Positions 1 through 7,953 of a DNA stretch of 10,253 bases are shown in pieces. The stretch covers positions 1 through 10,253 of the forward strand of contig JAIVFH010000687.1 of NCBI GenBank assembly GCA_025765595.1, written 5' to 3'. Each line of letters opens with the position of its first letter. Positions within the stretch are counted from its first letter, which is position 1. A model generated the notes under the pieces. That model was given only the letters and a program-made list of their open reading frames with translations, made no database searches and was not told where the DNA came from. The DNA is from Obelidium mucronatum. Taxonomy: Eukaryota; Chytridiomycota; Chytridiomycetes; Chytridiales; Chytriomycetaceae. The position numbers were made by a program, and so were the translations under genes.

Positions 1-57
1 TTTTTTTTTTTTTTTTTTTTTTTTTTTTTTCTTTCCACTTACAATTTATTCCATTAG
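1..57 (+). other. 3' end of an intron entering from the left edge, with a T30 tract
   Basis: The window opens with 30 consecutive T, followed by a pyrimidine-rich stretch ending in ccattag at 51-57. A coding frame opens at 58. This reads as the pyrimidine tract and AG acceptor of an intron whose 5' part lies outside the window. The true length of the T run is uncertain, because such runs are prone to sequencing error. Confidence 0.5.
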
Positions 58-1364
58 CAAGATACGTCTTTAACCAGAATCGACTCCTCATTTGACGATA
101 TGGCGACCATCGATTTCGGAAAAATGAATCGTCTGCTGGCTTCTGTCGAGAACGGAATCAGTTTAACTGCCACAGATTTGGCGGCAGCTCTCACAAAAGA
201 ATTCAGACATTCGTTCCTCCAGAATCCTGACTTTTCAGAAAATTTCAATTTAAACTCGGTATAATCTCTTTACGCTTTTGTAACACCTTCTGATTTGGCT
301 TCTATTTGATAGGCATTCGTCAATTTCCAAATGCGGCCAACTACTCCATTCTTTCGGTGGACTTCAGAATATTCCCTTAACTATCCAAGCTGTTCTATCG
401 AATTTGCCAGACATTTTCTGGTCGAAGAACGGTTTCCGCCGAATTGGGAACCAGCAAACCCTCCAATCACTATTGAAATGATTTTCAAGACAGCTACACA
501 TATTTCCAAGCTCGTACCAGACAAATTGCGCTGTACATTTTTGATCTTCCGGGCGCCCTATCGTACATTGCAACGCTATTTTCTCCAGTTATTCTTAGTA
601 CTGTTTGGCTGGCCCCACTATTTAGAGCCCATACTAGCTTCCTTTCCGAAACCAAAGAAACTAGTATTCTACGTTATCAATTCCATTACAGAAACTATAG
701 CGTTTCTCTCAATCTGTGTCTACTTTATCCCTCAGACATTCCACAGCGTAACAAATGGTGGTTTCTACGCGCCTTCTCACCCAGAATATCACATACAGAG
801 TTATGCTGGGCGCAGGATTCTCGTACATTTTTAAATTATACCGCCGAGCTTGTATTTAGCGGCAATGAAATGCATTTCATGCTCAAGTTGCATCACCTGT
901 CAGCCATAGGCCTCGGGATCATAGGCCTTTTGCTGATTTTTTTCAAATTAGCGACATTTTAATGCAGTTCTTCGTATTTTGGACGGGTGCGATTGTCATG
1001 CTACACTGCTGTTATTGACGCCGTACCTCATGTCTTACCTTGGGGGCTTTTCGGACAAATTAGAGCACCGACTCCAGTAATTTCGTTCTTTGCATTTCTC
1101 AGCCTGTGGCCTTTGTCATTATTCCGACTTGCTGTCAACGTGTTTTATGTGGCCCTCGTCAGGCATTTTGCTTTGGATGTTGTATATGAAGTAACTCCCC
1201 TGTTCATTGGCTGGAGTATTTTAGTGTCTGCAGTATTGGTCGTGATTGGTGTTACTCAAATTTGGGCGCATAACATTTATGTTGCCATTCAAAAAAAAGA
1301 TCGTAATGCTAAAGGAAATGCAAATCTCAACAACTCATCTTCATTTTTGGTCTCTCAGGAATAA
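58..1364 (+). CDS. Unidentified multi-pass membrane protein, 5' partial, exon structure uncertain
   Basis: I do not recognise this protein. From 58 an open frame gives a hydrophilic segment (QDTSLTRIDSSFDDMATIDF onward). It runs to a GT donor at 259. Coding character then continues in changing frames: one frame about 314-478, a second 477-962, a third 952-1076 and a last 1103-1364. The second and last frames encode several hydrophobic segments (for example SAIGLGIIGLLLIFF and GWSILVSAVLVVIGV), so a polytopic membrane protein is likely. A splicing model that keeps one frame is exons 58-258, 368-431, 490-851, 952-1076 and 1103-1364. It needs a weak GTTTCC donor at 432 and a 26-nt intron at 1077-1102, and it would remove a plausible coding stretch at 852-951. 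That stretch contains an HH dipeptide after EMHFMLKL, which loosely recalls TLC-domain proteins. This is only a weak hint. Homopolymer indels or gene decay are equally possible. A competing plus-strand frame at 313-834 is also open. Confidence 0.42.
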
Positions 1365-1365
1365 A
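1360..1365 (+). terminator. AATAAA polyadenylation signal overlapping the gene 1 stop
   Basis: The hexamer AATAAA overlaps the TAA stop at 1362-1364. Only about 100 nt separate this stop from the stop of the convergent CPSF6-like gene, so the 3' UTRs of both genes must be very short or overlap. Confidence 0.35.
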
Positions 1366-1448
1366 CTCTTGATAATGTTGCAATTAAAATATTTCTACTT
1401 TCAACATTGCACAATCATAGAAATACAAGCATTTCTGAAATCAAGAAG

Positions 1449-1454
1449 TTTATT
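1449..1454 (-). terminator. AATAAA polyadenylation signal for the CPSF6-like gene
   Basis: On the minus strand AATAAA lies 14 nt downstream of the stop codon that ends at 1468. Position and sequence suit a cleavage and polyadenylation signal. It faces the plus-strand signal of gene 1, so the two transcripts probably overlap at their ends. Confidence 0.4.
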
Positions 1455-1467
1455 TGAAACCAGAATG

Positions 1468-3527
1468 CTACTGTTCCTCATCATTGGAACCTTCAGAATC
1501 AGAACGATGGCGATGCTTTCGAGAACTACTGCTTTTTTTCTTGGACGACGATGACTTGTGGCTGCTGCGTTTCCTCTTCCTCTCAGTTTCGCCACTTGCA
1601 CCACCACCAGCACCATCATCATTATCCCCATCATCACGTTCACGATGTCTCCTTCTCCGCTCTCGCCGCTCTTCGCTATCCTCCGAATCATCACTGGATA
1701 CTGACCGCGACCGATGTCGTCTTCTCCGGTGTTTCCGTTTCTTTCCACCACCACCACCACTGCCACTGGGGTCATGATCCAAGTCTTCCCGAGAGTTTTC
1801 CCGGGCAGTGGCAGGGCCAGATACAGAGCTGGCCTTGCCCACAATTGATATACCGTTGGATACAGATTTTTCAGTTACAGCAACTGGTGCCGACTCTTTT
1901 TTCCGTTCAACAACTTCAACAACAGCTCGACCGCCACCGCCGCCGCCACCTCCGCCGCTCGACCGATACCCTGGTCCTCCACTGGAATAACTTGCTCCAG
2001 GTGGATGATAGTGGTCATCGTGTGGCCGATTGTTTGCATTGTGCGGATAGTCTCTATGATGATGTGGGGGAGGTGGGCGGTCATAGTAATCGCGATCGTT
2101 TGGAGGATAGCCTCCACTGCCTCGTCCCAAATGTGGCGGTGGAGGTCCGTTATTGCGGTAATCATCTTCGTAATATCGATCGTCGTATCTTGGAGGACCG
2201 CCTCTACCATAACCGCCACGACCCCAACCACCTCTGCCTCCTCCCCTACCGTATCCCCAATCCCCATTTCCAGCACCGCCACCTCTACCATAACCCCAAT
2301 CTCCACGTCCACTATTGAATGCGGGCTGATTCTGATTGTATAGTTCCTGTTGAGAGGATCGGGGAGAATGCGATCCTGCGCTCTCTGGACCTCCATGAGG
2401 GCGTCGATCTACAGATTCTGAACGTAAGAGCGGTTGCTGGAGAGTTGGTCCACCAGGCGGGACCGTCGAATCCAGAACAACGCCAGGCGGCGCCAGATCG
2501 CTTCCAGGCGGTCCAATAATGTTTGAATTAGGCATATTCGGAAGACTTGGTGGGGGCGGCATTGATGGCATTTGCGTCCCACGTCCCATTGGCGGAAGCG
2601 ATGGTGGAAGGGAAGGGGGAGGAGGGCGACGCATAAATCCTGGCCGGTTCATCATCATTCCAGCTCCTGAAGGGCCTACCATCCCCATTCCCATGCCGGT
2701 CGGTCCACCACTACCACCGCCCAACATTGGTCCCATTCCCATTCCCATGGTTGGATTCATTCCCATCATATTTGGATTCATTCCCATCATATTGCTGTTT
2801 GGATTCATACCCATCATGATGTTATTGTTTGGATTCATTCCCATCATGTTTCCTATCATATGGGATTGCTGTTGATGCTGCTGCTGCTGAGGCGGAAAAT
2901 CCGTTGCTCCCGGACCCGCAAATGCTCCTGGCTTGGTTGAATCAAAGAAGGAAATTCTCGTCACAGGTTTCACTGTATGGATTTCTCTGAGTTTTTTTTT
3001 GGGGGGGAATGTTATATAAACAAACAATCAAAAAAAAAAGCCATGATGGATTTCCTTTTTTTTTTCTCACATTGAATCGAAATACGCCTTTGCTGTCACA
3101 GCATCCGCGTTTGATTGGAACACTATTTGGCTGGTCCCTTTTGATTTCCCGTTGGCGCGGTTCTCTGCAAACGTGATATCTGTGATTGAGATGTTGGCTT
3201 TCGGGATACCCGCCTGGATGCAAGAGTTGTAAAGATCGTGATCGGTTGTCCACTAGAGATTGAAAAAGCATAAAAAAAAAGTATAGATTAAAATAAATGA
3301 ATGAAATGTGCAGAGAGGAATTCTTACCCAAGTCAAGTTATCAAGAATCAAAGCGCGCATATGCTGAGAATCCACCGAATAATTATCCACCGCCGAACTA
3401 ATACTGCTGCCCAAACTATTAGTATTACCAAAAGAGGACAACTGTTGAATTCCTCCTTGAGTTGTTGTAGTAGGAGTAGTAGATGATGATGGAGTTATTG
3501 CAGATGCTTTATTGACACCCCCACCAC

Positions 3528-3558
<31 letters not shown>

Positions 3559-3806
3559 TTCTAACCCAGATTTAGATTCAATGCCTTGGTTGTTGTTATT
3601 GTTGTTCTTGGAGCTTGCGTTCTTGGATGATTCAGCTTGCGGAGTGAGGGTTGACGACTGCAAAATATCATCCTGTAAAAAGATGAGTAGATTATTACAA
3701 AAAACAGCTAAGGCCAAGGCCATCAAGATAAAGAAAATTAACGCAGAGTACTTGCATTTGTAAGGAGAAAGTCTGAGCTATCGCCGTAAATGTCGAAATC
3801 CGCCAT
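1468..3806 (-). CDS. CPSF6: CPSF6/CFIm68-like cleavage factor Im large subunit
   Basis: Large subunit of cleavage factor Im, a nuclear factor that works with CFIm25 (NUDT21) in poly(A) site choice. Exons on the minus strand: 3806-3756, 3672-3328, 3252-3071 and 2986-1468, giving 698 residues. The N-terminus MADFDIYGD resembles the start of animal CPSF6. Residues 18-122 are low complexity (Asn, Ala, Gly, Ser, Thr runs). An RRM covers about 123-205: the strand-1 motif LILDNL is followed by NLTW-WTTDHDL across the exon 2/3 junction, then FAENRANGKSKG, which closely match the CPSF6 family pattern. The RNP1-like stretch KSKGTSQIVF lacks the usual aromatics, as in CPSF6. Then come poly-Q (226-233), MMGMNP repeats (240-271), proline-rich blocks, an RGG/YGRGG domain (about 419-456) and a basic, serine-rich RS-like tail (608-698) ending SNDEEQ. 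The protein is longer than human CPSF6 (551 residues), mostly through low complexity. Family identification is strong; exon 1 depends on a GC-AG intron. Confidence 0.88.
2752..2847 (-). repeat. In-frame MMGMNP-type coding repeat in the CPSF6-like gene
   Basis: On the plus strand the unit ggattcattcccatcat recurs about five times with small Asn insertions. It encodes MMGMNP, MMGMNPNNNI and MMGMNPNSN variants. The copies are close in DNA sequence, so the tract is a young coding minisatellite likely to vary between strains. It lies between the RRM and the RGG region, in the part that corresponds to the disordered proline-rich domain of the family. Confidence 0.75.
3673..3755 (-). other. Probable GC-AG intron (first intron of the CPSF6-like gene)
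   Basis: Exon 1 reads MADFDIYGDSSDFLLTN and exon 2 reads DDILQSSTLTP. Joining them in phase 0 requires a donor GCAAGT at 3755-3750 (minus strand) and the acceptor TTTTTACAG ending at 3673. GCAAGT is the donor form typical of GC-AG introns. The GTACTC donor three bases further on puts exon 2 out of frame and meets a TGA at once, so GC-AG is preferred. The intron is 83 nt. Confidence 0.68.
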
Positions 3807-4295
3807 AGTTGATTCGTTGAAACCGCCCTGATGTACGAAAGAGCAGAGAAAAAGACACTTTCGGTTAGGAGGGGTGGGATTGAGGAGCCTCGAGGAACGC
3901 ACCAGAACTCCTTCCTGATGCTTGGTTGTTTGTTTCAAATAAAAAAAAAGAACGAAAAGAAGAGAAAAGAAGTTAAAAATATTGTAAAAATACATGTAAT
4001 ATTATAAACAATAATACTGTTTTTTCCCCCTCTGAATGCAATCCTGTTCCAACTTTGCGCAGTTGTATGAAGATATTATCCGTCATGAGCTCAACGCCAT
4101 TTTTTAAAGTGTTTTTTTTGGGTTCCACCGTTTTTTTCCTATCCATCCATTGAAAAAGATAGAAACCTGTTAGTTTTGTTGGATCTTTTTTTTTTTTTGA
4201 ATTGGGTTCAGTTCAAAAGGTATTTAAAAGCAAATTTATTCGAACCCCACCTCGCCAATTCCTATCCTTACGATTTCTTCAGCAAAAAAAAAACA
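3807..4295. promoter_or_regulatory. Bidirectional upstream region between the CPSF6-like gene and SH3 receptor A
   Basis: This 489-nt gap separates two divergent start codons. It is A/T-rich with many T8-T11 tracts. Near the plus-strand gene there are a TATA-like stretch (tatttaaaag, 4221-4230, 66 nt before the ATG), the motif TTGGGTTCA at 4202-4210 and a one-mismatch copy TTGGGTTCC at 4118-4126. A short open frame at 4067-4153 is hydrophobic and could be a spurious or upstream ORF. I see no RNA gene here. Confidence 0.5.
4202..4210 (+). promoter_or_regulatory. TTGGGTTCA motif upstream of SH3 receptor A
   Basis: The 9-mer TTGGGTTCA lies 94 nt before the start codon at 4296. The same 9-mer, as an inverted pair, lies 95-119 nt before the start codon of paralogue B. 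The shared sequence and spacing in otherwise diverged flanks suggest a regulatory site. No known factor is assigned. Confidence 0.35.
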
Positions 4296-6067
4296 ATGAG
4301 CTCCATAGCGCATCCAGTTAAGACCAGATGAGAAAACCATTCGCAAACAAAAAGAAGCTTCTTCTTCTAATTATAAACCGCTCGAAACTCCTTTTTTTTT
4401 TTAGGAATGCGTTTCAATTGCCTCGACTTCAATCTGCGCTCCATGGACAACCGACCTCTACATCAACACCACAGCACTTGCTTCAACATACAACGTTGCC
4501 GCTATTTACGTGTCTGACTGGGAAGCATATGTTGCCCGATACTCACCTGCCAAAGACTTGGGTTGTTCCACGGGAGATACTATCGTCAAAACACAATTTC
4601 TGACCACGTATCTTTGCATGCGGGATGTTCTAGTTTTATCGGCGGGATGCAATGATATAATGGGAGCAAATAGTTGAGTCCGGTTTTTTTTTTCTGAATG
4701 CTTTGGTGTGTGTCCAGTTTAATGAACTGATTCCAGCTCCATCCCCGGCTCTATGTTCTGAAACCTGTTCGTATATCGGAAAGGGATTTGAATCGTACTT
4801 GGGAGACACAACGAAATGCCCTTCGATTCCAGCCAACTCGCCCTTTTCCGAGGCAACTTCTCAGGCACGGTCAAATGCATTGGAAGTGGCGGGCAAATGT
4901 CACACTGTTGTTTCGGCGTGGCAAGAGGAAGTGGCGAAGAACGGTCAATACTGCTTGGGCTCTGTTATTATTGATCATAGATCGTGTGGTGAGTGAGAGA
5001 TATCAAATCTTTTTTGACAGGGACAGTTTCCCCCTCCAACTGATGTATTCCCTTTTTTTTTTTCGAAAAAAGGATTGGGAGCAAACTCGACTGCAAAAAC
5101 ACTCGCATTCTGTAAATCAACAGACTACACACCACCTTGTTGCGAATCTTTGACCCCTTCTGGATTCACGCGTCCTTCCCCATCAAGCGTCCCCACATCT
5201 TCCGCGACCCCAAATCCATCAGACAGTGACAACAACAACAACAACGACAACAGCAGCAACAACGGTCCTTCCGCTGGAGCTATTGCCGGGATCGTGATTG
5301 GCTCGCTCTTATTCCTGGCTCTACTCATTGCAGCCGCAATCTATTTCGCTCGACGCAACTTTAAAAAATCCGGCATCTATTCCTCCTCGTTTACATCATC
5401 AAACGCGTTCGCAGCAGATCCCCGTTCAGAGTCATCCCTGTTTGCCAGGAAATCAGCACTTGGAGGAAGTGGTGGTGGTGGTGGTGGTGCTGGAGATTAC
5501 ATGCCACTCTCTGAATTCGGAACCTACAAGCCTGTTGTAAGGTCTTCTACGAATGGGTCTTCGTTTCTTCCAAGGATCCCGCAGATGGCGCCGTTGCCGT
5601 TTCCACTGAATACGCCGCAGCAGCAGCAGCAACAGCCACAGCCACAGCAGCAGCAGCAACCACAGCAGCAGCAAGATGGCGCTTCTCCCAAAGGGTTTGG
5701 AGTGTATAAAGTGATTTTGGAGTACGAAAGCCAGTTACCCGATGAATTGACGTTGAAGCCGGGGGATGTTGTGGTTGTTACTGAGATCCACGATGATGGG
5801 TGGGCGTCGGGGATGAAGAAAGGGGGGGATGGGCCGTCGGTGGGTGTTTTTCCCGTTACCGTGTATTGGACTTCAGTGATAAAAAAATTTTTGACTCTCC
5901 CACAATCCCACAATCCCCCCCCCCCCCCCCCCCCCCCCGGCAAGCAATTTTTTTTATATATAAATGACTCTTGTATTTTTTATTTTTATTTTATTTTATT
6001 TTATTTTATGTTTTACGTTCGTTTTGTTTGTCAAGTTTTTGCCGACTCAAAAAAAAACTGGGAATAG
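4296..6067 (+). CDS. Single-pass surface protein with Cys-rich ectodomain and cytoplasmic SH3 domain (receptor A)
   Basis: Putative plasma-membrane sensor or scaffold; its ligand is unknown. Exons 4296-4316, 4405-4672, 4737-4988 and 5073-6067 give up to 511 residues. Residues 8-about 205 hold 14 cysteines (ECVS, ICAPW, GCST, YLCMRD, AGCND, LCSETC, KCPS, GKCHT, QYCLG, SCG, FCKS, PCCES). A Pro/Ser/Thr/Asn-rich stalk follows (211-245), then a membrane helix (about 249-272, GIVIGSLLFLALLIAAAIYF) with the stop-transfer ARRNFKK. The cytoplasmic part has Gly-rich and poly-Q linkers (363-381). An SH3 domain covers about 391-446: YKVILEYES, PDEL, LKPGDVV, DDGWASG and GVFPV match the ALYDY, acidic, GD, DDGW and FP positions of the family. 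SH3 domains bind proline-rich ligands. The predicted seven-residue exon 1 provides no signal peptide, so the start is unsure. The C-terminus after about 447 runs through A7 and C24 tracts into an AT microsatellite and is probably not the real end. The next gene is a paralogue with matching introns. Confidence 0.78.
5618..5674 (+). repeat. CAG-rich poly-glutamine tract in receptor A
   Basis: A mostly CAG, partly CAA and CCA tract encodes a Gln-rich linker with interspersed Pro, between the membrane helix and the SH3 domain. Paralogue B lacks it. Its length is expected to vary by slippage, changing the tether length of the SH3 domain. Confidence 0.8.
5915..5938 (+). repeat. C24 homopolymer at the 3' end of receptor A
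   Basis: Twenty-four consecutive C encode eight prolines in the receptor A frame, shortly after the SH3 domain. The other two frames meet a stop within about 25 nt of the run, so any length change not divisible by three would truncate the tail. The real stop may lie earlier: losing one A from the preceding A7 run brings TGA into frame a few codons later. Confidence 0.8.
5974..6009 (+). repeat. (ATTTT)n microsatellite
   Basis: A run of ATTTT units with small interruptions follows the C24 tract. It is nominally inside the open frame of receptor A, where it would encode an unlikely Phe/Tyr/Ile string. It is better explained as 3' UTR sequence. Confidence 0.7.
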
Positions 6068-6444
6068 ACACAATCCATCATAGCGTAGTTGTCTATTTTT
6101 CTTAGTATAATCGGTTTATTGTAAAAAACAATGAACTCTCAAATGGTATGAGAGTATTGAAGACAAAAAAGTTTTTTAAAAAAAAAAAAATTCCAAAAGC
6201 ACAACGCCTTCACAGAAAAAGAGGAGGGGAGGTGGCAGAATATTTAATTGTGTCCCGTTTTCTTTTCTTTTATTTATTAGATGCATGTGCATGCGTGGGG
6301 CAAAAAGAACTTAATTATAATTTTTTTGGGTTCAATCTGCGTGAACCCAATTTTAAATTGTAAACCCAACTTAAAAAAAAAATAGTGTCTCTTATTTTAC
6401 GCTCCTAGAATCCTCTTTTTCAGCTCAGACGAAAGAAAACAGCA
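6068..6444. promoter_or_regulatory. Intergenic region between the two SH3 receptor genes
   Basis: A 377-nt AT-rich spacer with A/T homopolymers. It must hold the poly(A) site of receptor A and the promoter of receptor B. The notable element is a perfect 9-bp inverted repeat at 6326-6350. A weak ORF at 6148-6363 is low complexity and lysine-rich, and I do not consider it a gene. Confidence 0.5.
6326..6350. promoter_or_regulatory. Inverted repeat TTGGGTTCA-N7-TGAACCCAA upstream of receptor B
   Basis: Two 9-bp arms (6326-6334 and 6342-6350) are perfect reverse complements around a 7-nt spacer. A dyad of this size suits a dimeric DNA-binding protein. One arm has the same sequence as the motif 94 nt before receptor A. 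The distance to the receptor B start codon is about 95 nt from the right arm. Confidence 0.42.
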
Positions 6445-7917
6445 ATGGTACTCGGAAGCGTTTACATGGTAATAGTTTCAAGAGATTTTCCAAATTGTCA
6501 ATTCTCAAAATCTCAACTTAACAGGAATGTTTACCAATCAGCTCATCCTCTACATGTGCCCCTTGGAACACTGGTCTCTTTATCAATATTACGGCTCTTG
6601 CAACTCCATACACCCTGTTGTCTCCTCTATCGACTGTTCAAGACTGGGAACAAGCGCTTCAACAGCAACCATTGGATGATCTTGGGTGTACTGCTACTAC
6701 TAGTTTGAAGCCATTCAAATTCATGACTACATATCTGTGCATGAGAGATGTGCTTGTTTTATCAGCAGGATGCAATGACGTGATGGGTGCCCACAGTTGA
6801 GTTCAAAAACCTAATGTTCACCTGATGAACAAAGTATTGATAATTAATATAACAAAAAAAAAAGCTCCTTCTCGTGCATTATGTGCAGAATCATGCTCAA
6901 CAATTTCAAACTCTTTTCAACAACTTTTCAATGATCCAGAACAGTGTACCGAGACAACTGATATTCGTATTGGGAACAAGAGAAGCGAGGTTCTTGAGGG
7001 AGCTGATTGCCGTATGGTTGTGGATGCTTGGCAAAATGGTTTGAATGGGTCGTTGGAGGAGGAGTGTATTGAGGCGGTGGATGCTGATACAAAGCAATGC
7101 GGTATGGTACAAACACCAAAAAAAAAAAAAAAAACGTTTTCATTTTTATTAAAATCTTAACAGGATTCGGCGAAGACTCTGTTGCTGCAATCAAGTATTG
7201 CACTCAATATGGGTACAATCCAACCTGTTGCAATTCATTGAAACCAGACAAAAAGACGCTTATTCTCAACAAGGCGAAACCAAACGCGACAACAACAACA
7301 ACAACAACAGGAACAACAACTGCAAACTCAAAAAACGCGACAATTGTTGTGCAACCTTTACCAAGCCGTCTCACTCCAGCAGCCATTACAGTAATTACAG
7401 TGGGCAGTCTTGTCGCTGCGGCTCTCTTTGTGGTTATCGTTACGCTTACAATTGAGCGTATTCGCGGTGCTCTACAACAAAAAAAAACGGAGGAGAAAAG
7501 AATGGAGGAGAAAGAAAGGATCAACGAGATGAGTCCAAGGAGTCGGGGTTAGGTTTGGGTGTCACAGTACCATCCGCTGGGCTCAAGAGGGGGTTCACGT
7601 ATGAGCGAGTACCATTGCGTGAGCAGGAACCGCTACCGCAGACGGCGAAGCACCGTACTTTTTCACAAGCCCTTGACATTTTCGCCTATTTTGATTGGAC
7701 AGCCTCGTGCAGAGGAGTCGTCGTCCGAGTACAGGGTTGGCAGGAGTGTGTGGTCAGTGAGGAATACTCTGCGCTGATTGGCGACGAGCTCAACATGCGG
7801 GTTGGCGACCGGGTGGCGATACTCGAGGTGAAGGATGACGGGTGGGCGCGTGGGCGACTGGCGAGCGATGGACGCGAGGGATTCTTTCCGCTAGTGTGTG
7901 TTAATCGGTGTGATTAA
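6445..7917 (+). CDS. Single-pass surface protein with Cys-rich ectodomain and cytoplasmic SH3 domain (receptor B)
   Basis: Paralogue of receptor A and a likely plasma-membrane sensor. Preferred exons are 6445-6468, 6525-6795, 6865-7101, 7164-7466 and 7553-7917, giving 399 residues. The ectodomain keeps all 14 cysteines of receptor A in the same order (ECLP, TCAPW, GCTA, YLCMRD, AGCND, LCAESC, QCTE, DCRM, ECIE, QCG, YCTQ, TCCNS). The block YLCMRDVLVLSAGCND is identical in both. A Thr-rich stalk (about 218-235) precedes a membrane helix at 250-273, the same position as in receptor A. The SH3 domain (about 345-398) shows EEYSALIGDEL, GDRVAIL, DDGWARG and REGFFP and ends cleanly at the stop. The first three introns have the same phases (0, 1, 1) as in receptor A. 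Between helix and SH3 the frame changes. Either an 86-nt intron with a weak GTGCTC donor (7467-7552) is removed, or coding continues with a -1 shift at the A9 run (7479-7487). No signal peptide is visible in exon 1. Confidence 0.8.
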
Positions 7918-7953
7918 ATGAATATAAAACAAAAAAAAAAGAAAGAAAAGAAA

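Noticed and set aside
313..834. Plus-strand frame of 167-174 residues, in phase with the first exon
   Set aside because: It is open and cannot be excluded, but it ends without joining the later membrane segments, while the neighbouring frame continues to 962 with a clear hydrophobic helix.
1551..2318. 255-residue plus-strand frame opposite the CPSF6 gene
   Set aside because: It is the complement of the RGG, His/Pro and RS-like coding region; His and Leu runs are shadows of low-complexity codons.
4067..4153. Signal-like 28-residue ORF as exon 1 of receptor A
   Set aside because: It ends in TGA with no good donor in phase for the acceptor at 4404, and a TATA-like element lies downstream of it. 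Kept only as a possibility in the findings.
5524..5943. Cys-rich minus-strand frame
   Set aside because: The cysteine runs are the complement of the CAG tract and poly-G start of the C24 run in receptor A; no independent support.
6148..6363. 71-residue plus-strand ORF between the receptor genes
   Set aside because: Its lysine run comes from a poly-A tract, and it overlaps the inverted repeat and AT-rich spacer; no domain or splice support.
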